Positions 56,101 to 64,000 of a stretch of DNA of 64,000 nucleotides are shown here, piece after piece. The position numbers were made by a program, and so were the translations under genes. The DNA is from Paraescarpia echinospica (Eukaryota > Annelida > Polychaeta > Sabellida > Siboglinidae), in assembly GCA_020002185.1 (NCBI GenBank), contig CM034538.1, forward strand, positions 2,460,270-2,524,269. Direction: 5' to 3'. How positions within the stretch are numbered: the first letter of the stretch is position 1; each line of letters begins with the position of its first letter. The notes beneath the pieces were generated by a model. It had not been told where the DNA came from and made no database searches. It worked only from the letters and a program-made list of their open reading frames with translations.

Positions 56101-57669
56101 TTGAATCATTCTAAGGGCACCTAAGGGGCCCCCAAAGTGCAAAAGGTTTACATTATCTAGTGATGTGGTTTTGAGAAGGGCCCGTGAGACCCCCCCCCAA
56201 CAGTTGATGTTGTGTAATGTTCCAGAAAGTCAAAAGCTGTGACTAATCTCTACAGCCTAGGCCATTGAGACCTTGACTAATCTTTAATTGGTCACAGCAC
56301 CCAGGCAGAGTAGACACACTTGACCCCTGTTAGACTGAACAGTTGCCTAACACTTTTAAACTGTATCTTCAAAACTATTGATTTTCTATAATTGCAAGTT
56401 GTGTTTATTTTGATGTTCATTTAATTATTATAAAATGGTGTGACTGTGGTGTCTATTGGTTAAAGATGTATTGTCTGTAGAAACCTGTAGGTGACAAACA
56501 TAGAAAATTAATATTCTGTCACCTGTAGGTGACAAACATACAAAATTAATATTCTGGACAACTATAGAGTGAAATATCCTACACTTTATTTATATCAAAT
56601 GCATTCTACTGTTCTGTTTACGCTTGCCATGCCTTGTGTAGACATGGTACTGTGTAAATCAGTTGTATCAATATAGACTAATAATTACAGATTCACAATA
56701 TAGTTGACACCTGAAACAACCAAATGTCAACCATTAGAAGAGTTGACATAGTTAAGGCACAATAAAGCCTTTTGTGTCAAGACAAATACAATTCAACCAA
56801 TACCCCTATCTGAACACTGCCTGTTCTTCACCTATTACATTCGCTTTGTTTAGGTATGTGGTTCTTTTTATAGAAAATTTTAGTTTCTTTCTGTACCTGT
56901 CTACGTATGATAACCATTTGTCCGCCCTGCTCACAATAAACATCACATGAATGATAAAAGGAAGATCACTGCCACTTAACTTGTGGATTATTATTATTAT
57001 AAAACTGCTCTGCTACTGCTTGGTGGACAGTTAATTAGTGGATCAAGTTCAAATACATCAGCACGTTTTTCACACCTGCATGGTAGTTTAGGCTCAGTAG
57101 TGTGCTGGCAGCTACTAAACCTATAGGCTTGTGTGAAAAGGATAGTTGGCAGAAGAACTAACTTGAAAGCACCATTGCATCCATTTAGCCAGGTAGCAGT
57201 CACACTGTCCCAGTGTCTGCTGCTATGTTTATATAATAATTATATAGGCTTAATGATCCCAATACACCAATCTGTTGGCACAATGTCAGATAATGGAACT
57301 AGGTTAAACATCTTAACAATAACTATAATTAGTTTTGTGGAGCTGTTTTTTTCAGTGAACAGTAAACATGTAAACATTTTACTTCCATCATAACCCTTAA
57401 TGATCTGTAACTATGATTCACCAAAAAACATGCAGTGCCACCATCCCTTGTGGTAGCAACCAACCACAACTCCCTGTGAGACTGTCATACACCCACACAG
57501 AGATTGCTATCTGCCACAAGACATCTATTTGATCTTGGCAACACTGACAGGCCCATCCTACAGCTGATAGCCACAGGTAGAATAAAATACAGGTCAGTGC
57601 TTTGCCACAGCTGCACGGGGCCTGTTCACTTACAACCTGTAACAGCCAAATCTGGCAGATCCATCTTAG

Positions 57670-57713
57670 ACAGGCAGACAGGCAGACAGACAGACAGACA
57701 GACAGACAGACAG
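57670..57713. repeat. (CAGA)n microsatellite, tail of the minus-strand LINE
   Basis: CAGACAGA repeats directly abut the 3' end of the LINE; on that element's strand they read as a (CTGT)n tail. Confidence 0.85.
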
Positions 57714-60700
57714 TATTTATTTTGACCATCATAAGCACATAAACTACAATACAATATTCATTGTAAGGTCAGAGAGGCTCCCATTAAGACAATTATATGT
57801 CGCTATCATGGGAGCCACCCCACAGATGTAACATAATTATATGATTATTACGTGATCAACTATATATGCATTCATATATGTGTATACATAGTATATACAT
57901 AAATTAGTTTAAACAAATGCAAAGTCATGTCTTGTTTAGGAATGACAGATGTAACAGTTAGAAATATGACAACATGATTCATAATTCTTGATAAAGTAAT
58001 TTTTTTTTAACTGGAAAAAACATATAAACTATGTGTAGAAATTTGATCAAGGATGATATTAACAGTTTGTATAATGTTGTGTCTGATGTACTTTTTTGCA
58101 TATTGATGATTAACTCTGGGAATAAATAAATTGTTTTTATCACGTGTGTTGTATTGGTGAATTGCAAAGTTGTATGTGTATGGAATACGACTGAAGTATT
58201 CTGGTATAAGCTTGTTGATCAATTTGTAATACAATTTGAGCTGTTGGAGTCTATAGATGTCATCCAGCTTAAGAAATTTACATTCTTTGAAGATGGGATC
58301 TGTGTGAGAATTGTATTTACTTGAAGTAACTATTTGCAATGCTTTCTTTTGAAGTTTAAAAATGCGATGGGCTTGATCACTCCACACCAATATGCCATAA
58401 TTAATTTTGGGAAGAATGAGCAAATTATACATTATAGATAATATATTCTTAGGATAGTACATTATTTTATTGATTTTATTCAGTGTTTTGTTTATATGGC
58501 TGTCCCAATTTAGGTGTTGGTTTATGATGATACCAAAAATATTTAAATCATGTACTCATACACTATTTTTGTCCCATCGAGTTCGATTTCCTTTTGGGGC
58601 ATGTGAAATACCATGAATTTAGTATTTTTAATGTTAAGAGAAAGTTTGTTTGCCTTTTGCCACCTGCATATATTTTCTAATTCTTTATTTATGTTTTTAT
58701 TTTGGACTTGGCCATCCGGAGATTGGAACTTATTCAAAGTAAAAAGGGTCCTAAAATAGACCATTGTGGGACACCAGTGTTTATGGCAGCTTCTTCCAAC
58801 TTGTAAGCGCCAATGTCAACATATTGCTTACGGTTGTGTAAGTAGTTTTTACATAGATCTAGTGCTGCGCCATTTATTCCATAATAATTTAGTTTTTGTA
58901 ATAATATGTTATGATCAATTGTGTCAAATGCTTTAGAAAGGTCTAGGTATATGTTTATTGGAGTTGCTGATTGGTCAAGTTGTTGGACAACTCTGTCTAT
59001 TATTTCTAGAGTGGCAAGTTCCGTAGAATGGTTTTCCCTAAACCCGTATTATTTCTCATAGTATAAGTTATTGGAATTAAAATGTTCGTGTATTTGATTA
59101 AACATAAATCTTTCCAATATCTTGGAAATAGCTGGTAAGATTGAAATTGGACGATAATTATCAAAGATTGTCTCATCACCATTTTTTAAAAGTGGAATAA
59201 CTTTAGCAATTTTTAATTTATCTGGAAATATGTCAGTTGTTATTGATTGGTTAATGATTTAGAGCGACTGCTTCACTTATTTCAGTTTTAATTAGCTTTA
59301 GTAATTTGGTTGATAGACCATCTTTACCACAGCTAGATTTTGGATGTAAGCGATCAATTATGCTAATCGTTGTACTATTGTCTATTGGCTTAAAGTTGAA
59401 ACTCTGTATACATCTCTCTGTTAAATAGTCTTTGTAAGAGTTATCTCCAGTATTGGTTATTTGCGATGCAAGTGTAGAACCAATATTGATGAAAACTGAA
59501 TTAAATTTATTTGCAATAATAGTCTTGTCAGTTACTGTTTCACCATCAATTTGAAAGAAATCAGGAAATGTTTCTTTCCCTGTCTTTTAAAAAAATCATT
59601 TCTTTAATCATAGACCACGTTTTTTAAATATCGTGCTTATTTCTTTCAAAACTGGATTGATAATATGCTTGTTAATTGGCTAATCTAATATTTCTTTTAA
59701 GAATTTTATTATATGTATGAAAATTTGCATTGAGCAAAACATTCTGCTGTACCTATATAAGTATGTTTAAGTTTTGAATACAATTTATCTGTAAGTTTTA
59801 TTGATCTAATGATACCTTGTGTAATCCAACATGACATTTTGTGTTTGTGTTTATTATATTTAATGACTTTAATAGTTAAGAATCTATCCATAGCAGTAGT
59901 AATAGTTTCATCAAGGAGGTTGTGATTGTCGTTGGGATTAGTATCTCTATCCTTGGTTAGTTTATTATAAATATTTGAACGCATCAATTCTATTTTTAAA
60001 AGTTCAAGGCTTTCAGTATTTTGTTGTCTAATTCTGATAAATTTAGGGACATTTGTAACAGTTGCATTGCAATCAAGGCATATGAAATACGGAAAGTGAT
60101 AAGAAATGCTGCTGATTAAAATATCGGCTGTTGATTTAAAAAGACTGAGAGTTTGCATAGAAAATTATCAATGAGCATGCAGTTAGTATTTGAAAAACAT
60201 GTTGGTAAAGTAATTTTAGGAAAGAAACCATCTGCTGTGATTGTATCAAAATATTCACATATTATGTTTTTTCTTTTATTTTAAGTATATCAATATTATA
60301 ATATCCGGCTAGTATTACTTCACCAGTTAGGTTTTGCAGATGATCTAATTTAGGCCATAATTCTTCTATGAATGTTTGGTAATTCTCAATGACATCTCTA
60401 GGAGGTCGGTATATATTTCCAAGGATGATTTTTTTCTTGACAGTGTTTGATGTTATTTCAATAAATTGTCCTTCCCATATGTTTGACTTTGTATAAATAT
60501 CTAACAGTTTATAGTTGTAATTTTTATCAAGATATATTGCTAGGTCAGCGTGACCACTACATATTCTGCCTTGTGATATTAAATTGTAACCATCAATTTG
60601 TAATAAGGAGGTATCAGAATCATCCATAAGCTACGTTTCTTGTAAACAAAGAGTGTTGATTTTACAATTATTGTTTCTAAGTATAGCTTATTAACAATTT

Positions 60701-60960
60701 CATCAATTTTTGCATTTTAACATTGACAGTTTAGACTTAGTATTGTAAATTTGTCCTGTTTGTTTTTTATGTGATTAATTAAGTCGTCATCATTAAAATA
60801 TAATGACTGGTGAATTACATTTAATTCACCATCTTCATCATTTGTATCATTCTTAAAAATATGATTTAAAGAATTATTTTCTATACCACCGTAACTTCCT
60901 AACAAACGTTCAGTATTGATCATATTTAAAATAAAACATTGCTTGTCAAATTAATCAAAT
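57714..60960 (-). mobile_element. Broken LINE (endonuclease-RT), minus strand
   Basis: Reading on the minus strand: endonuclease start (FTILSLNCQ, near 60,740), a middle part with SGHADLAIYL and the AGDFN-like AGYYNIDIL (near 60,300), then RT. RT has a DLSKAFDT-like segment near 58,935 and GVPQWSILGP near 58,760. After this the reading jumps to the later ENICRWQKANKLSLN segment. The F/YADD active-site box that should lie between is missing. The 3' part (NTRDKNNLFIPRVNHQYAKK) reaches about 58,010. A GC-richer 3' UTR (near 57,760-57,820) and the (CTGT)n tail follow. Several frame changes and stops; inactive. Confidence 0.85.
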
Positions 60961-62240
60961 TAAACAGCATGACAAGACCAATTTACTGTTAACAAAAACA
61001 CATTTTGGCAAAATCATATATAAAACGCATATAACGCGCACGCATCTGAATAGTACATTTAAAGGAGATGTCGCATGCTCCCCATTAGTTCATTTTAAAC
61101 TTATCATAATTGAGAAAAGTAAAAATGTGTAAATGAACATTTCAAAAAGAAAAAACAGAAAAAAAAGAAAAATGTGTAAAGAAAACCCCCCCAAAAAACA
61201 TTCATACATATAAAGGTCGCATAGAGTAGAGTATGCAAGTGACTTTTCAGTTAGATGTAGTCCATTTCAGTTATAAATACCTTATGATAGTCAGATAACG
61301 CACTGGCATTGATGCATTGTTTGCACAGTCATACAAGAAGATAGTGCCTGATGATAGCCAGGTAACACACATTGCTGCATTGTTCGCGCAGTCACGCGAG
61401 AAAAAAATATCTGATGATAGCCAGGTAACACTCTGGCACAATCCATTTATAACCAAACAGTCTCGTCTTGAGAATTGTTCGATTTCGTCCAGTTGTGTTT
61501 CCATATGAACGTCTTGTTTTGTTATTTCTATGACAGAGGGACTAAGGCAAGCTGTAGTCGTGTATCGTGAATTACAAAAATAATGAATTTAATCTTCAGT
61601 GTGATTGAAATGAACAGAGTTATGTGGTGACTAAAAATATGTATTTTGGCTATTTTTTTAGCAGTGATTGGTGAATATTACATTTCCAGTCCAATGTGAC
61701 GATATCTAGGCAACAACGTCATTGCAGGACAGAAATCTGGTCACAATCAGCATGGCTTTCTTTCTTATGAAATACATAACATCTGAATTCTGAAACACAT
61801 TGAAAAGCAACAGTTGTAATATTGTTATAAAATGTTGTAATGTTCTGTATTTTGATTTCCCTAAATTGTAATTCATTGTAATTATATGCCATCCATATTT
61901 AAAACACATGACGTTGTAATGGGGAATTGTGTAATTTAAGTGGTATGTTGCTATTACGCATGTGGCAAAAACTGCAGTGATTTATTTTTCTCCTGATATT
62001 TTCATAATGCAGATGAAACACGTGCAGTTTGATGTCACCACAACAGTGGCGCTGATTGGCCATGCTATATTACAAATTTACTGCGTGGGATTTATGGAAA
62101 ATCATATCAGTTTCGACACAGAATGTTTTTGTTTTAACATTTTATTCTTGCATTTTACAGTGTCCTGTAACCAGGCAGTATTCATTTATTTATATAACTT
62201 ATGTTATCATAAAAAATATATACAAAAATCCAATGTGATG
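60961..62240. other. Non-coding, no recognised gene
   Basis: AT-rich. An imperfect duplication of about 60 bp lies at about 61,310-61,430 (GATGATAGCCAGGTAACAC twice). Confidence 0.5.
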
Positions 62241-64000
62241 GAATTGTATCAGACCATCAGGGAGTGTGTAACAAGAGAGGAAAAGACAGGTAGAGGGATC
62301 AAAGGGGAAGCATGTGGGGTGATAGGAGAGGGAAAGATGGAATGAGGCCTGCTGTGGGAGTGGGTGGGACATGGATCAGGGGGTGCAGTGAATGCAGCAG
62401 CCAGTGTTTAATGGAGGACGGAGAAAATATATGTCTGCTGAGTGAGAGACCAGGGAACAGGGCCACTGCCACAACTCCTGCAGATATCCTTGATACTATC
62501 TCGTCTGCAAATGATAGCCTCGTATGCTCTGCATTGTTCAACTATGCGTGCTGTGCTTGCAGGTTGTATGGTGTGTGTGCGTGTTGCCCGTGTTACCCGT
62601 GTGTGCAATGCATGCATGAGTAAGTATGAACATGCATATGTGTATGTGTGCATGCAGGCTGTGTGTGTAGGTTGAATGTGTGTATGTGTGTGTGTGTATG
62701 TGTGCATGCATGCGTGCATGTGTGTGTGTGCAGATTGAATATGTGTGTGTTTGTATGTATATGTGTTCGTGTTTGTGTGCGTGCATTCATGTGTGTGCAT
62801 GCAGGCTGTGTATCTATTGGCCTTAGAGTCATCCAGAGTCATGAGTAGAGATCAAGCTAGCACCCATTCCACTCTGAGTCTCTGACACCGCCAGTTTTAC
62901 AAAACATTCCAGCAATCAACCAGCAGTGGTTAATTGGCTTGTTTAACCTCCTTCCCTGCCTGGGGCCCACAAGGCTGTTCCCAGGGAGGTTACATACAAG
63001 GAACAGTTGGTTATATATACCTAGAAACATATGTCAGAAATTCTTCCGAAGACTGTTTATAAAAAACTAAAGCAACAGCATGAACCTGGCAGAATGCAGG
63101 ACTTCATACGGTGTAGGACCAGGCTGGGTGGGAACAAAATATCGGAATCTGTGACAGCTGTGCATAAAGCCAATGTCAGCACTACATTAGAGTGCCAAAC
63201 TGATGTTTTTTGTTTCGTGTTTGCTAGATCAGATGTATTTCCAAACATGCGTGTCTGTAAACAGTAACCCATGTATACTCCTCATGTAGTTGGTGCCAAC
63301 AAATGTTTGGGATATCCTTACGTCTGTGTCCTCACCACGCCAAGTGATTCAGCCAATGTTCTTGAAAGTGTGACCAATAATTGTTAAACTGCAATTCCCA
63401 TTTGAGATTAGAAGAATTAAATAACACTCATTTAACCTTGACACTGAATGGTCGTTATGATAAATACCCCTTTTACAAAAGTCTGGCCACCAAAATAAGA
63501 TTGGTGATCAATGAGAAATATATATTTTTTGGAGGAAGAGCTAGCTACATTATAACCAAGTGCAGAAACTCATTTTAAGATGCATTGTCGGGAGATGATT
63601 GTCCATCACTTCCTACCCAGAATGTAGAGACAGGTCTGGTCAGTTCAGTACACAAGGGTTAGAATTGTCATTCTTAATCACCTGGCTGCCCCAGATGGGC
63701 TGGGAGAGGCTGTGACAGGCAGGCAGGGTACACAGGGCTAACAGCCATAAACAATGCCTCCTTCCCTGACCCAGTTTCACCACATACCTATAACAGCCTC
63801 CCAGAATCGGGGAAGGAACATGCATCTAAGTACCGGTCAAGTTACATCTCGCCTACCGTGGATACTGCATGAGATGAATAAACCTGAATTCGGATTTACC
63901 CATAAGAAGTCAAATCAATTAGTTCTGTCTTGATTATAAGGCGGTTGTGTTAACCTTTTCACTGGCTAGATAATGTGGTAATTACATTCCACAGTGTAGC
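62241..64000. other. Non-coding with TG-rich low complexity
   Basis: About 62,565-62,815 is a TG- and GCATGCA-rich tract producing chance ORFs on both strands. The rest (62,850-64,000) shows no exon I can support; AATAAA near 63,875 is not tied to any gene. Confidence 0.5.

Larger units (their letters stand above)
53016..57672 (+). other. Probable calpain intron 1 (left part)
   Basis: No coding exon recognised. It holds the CCAT-type arrays, the 45-bp repeat and the interspersed repeat listed separately. A short duplication (CCTGTAGGTGACAAACATA, about 56,486 and 56,522) is also present. Confidence 0.5.

Noticed and set aside
62408..62842. His/Thr-rich minus-strand ORFs and their + strand Val/Cys shadows
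   Set aside because: Low-complexity TG-rich sequence.

Overview
The window is a eukaryotic, intron-rich, AT-leaning genomic segment from an invertebrate, most likely a mollusc. Three things point there. It carries an estrogen-receptor-type nuclear receptor gene (ER P-box), a family present in lophotrochozoans but absent from insects and nematodes. It has a tRNA-headed SINE whose body resembles the conserved central domain of mollusc SINEs. It is dense in minisatellites and Ty3-type elements. No prokaryotic genes, operons or CRISPR arrays were seen.

Layout, left to right. (1) 1-8.7 kb: upstream sequence with a SINE, a 33-bp minisatellite, a (GT)n(GA)n tract and a perfect-core estrogen response element at 3884-3898. 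(2) 8.77-29.45 kb, + strand: an estrogen receptor (ER) gene. A large 5' exon (402 codons, 8780-9984) and a short 5' exon (21858-22051) end in the same phase. They are followed by a linker exon, two DNA-binding-domain exons, a hinge exon and three ligand-binding-domain (LBD) exons. Splice sites and phases agree across all joints, and the LBD introns sit where they do in vertebrate ESR1. One LBD exon (28661-28764) lacks about 41 nt and breaks the frame at the receptor signature. The last LBD exons (helices 8-12) are not visible. (3) 30,373-31,372: a run of exactly 1000 N, an assembly gap. (4) 31.4-35.8 kb: a 47-bp minisatellite, then an unusual block with two divergent, similar exon-like ORFs (His-rich, Asp-rich, FL-x4-NG-x-W), degenerate satellite DNA and tRNA-like sequences. 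(5) 35.8-51.6 kb: a transposon cluster. It holds two Ty3/gypsy LTR retrotransposons, each with LTRs, target-site duplications and broken gag-pol. The second lies inside a unit with long inverted repeats. A decayed LINE follows. (6) 52.2-53.0 kb: a CpG-rich promoter with CCAAT, E-box and TATA, and the first coding exon of a calpain. (7) 53-64 kb: probably calpain intron 1. It holds CCAT-type minisatellites, a broken minus-strand LINE and low-complexity sequence; no further calpain exon was recognised.

The two host genes are unrelated in function: ER is a DNA-binding transcription factor and calpain a calcium-dependent cysteine protease. Both read rightwards, with a transposon-filled spacer between them. 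The main points for follow-up are the disrupted ER ligand-binding exon, the two same-phase ER N-terminal exons, the paired NG-x-W exons and the nested transposon structures. All calls come from reading the sequence; no database search was possible.
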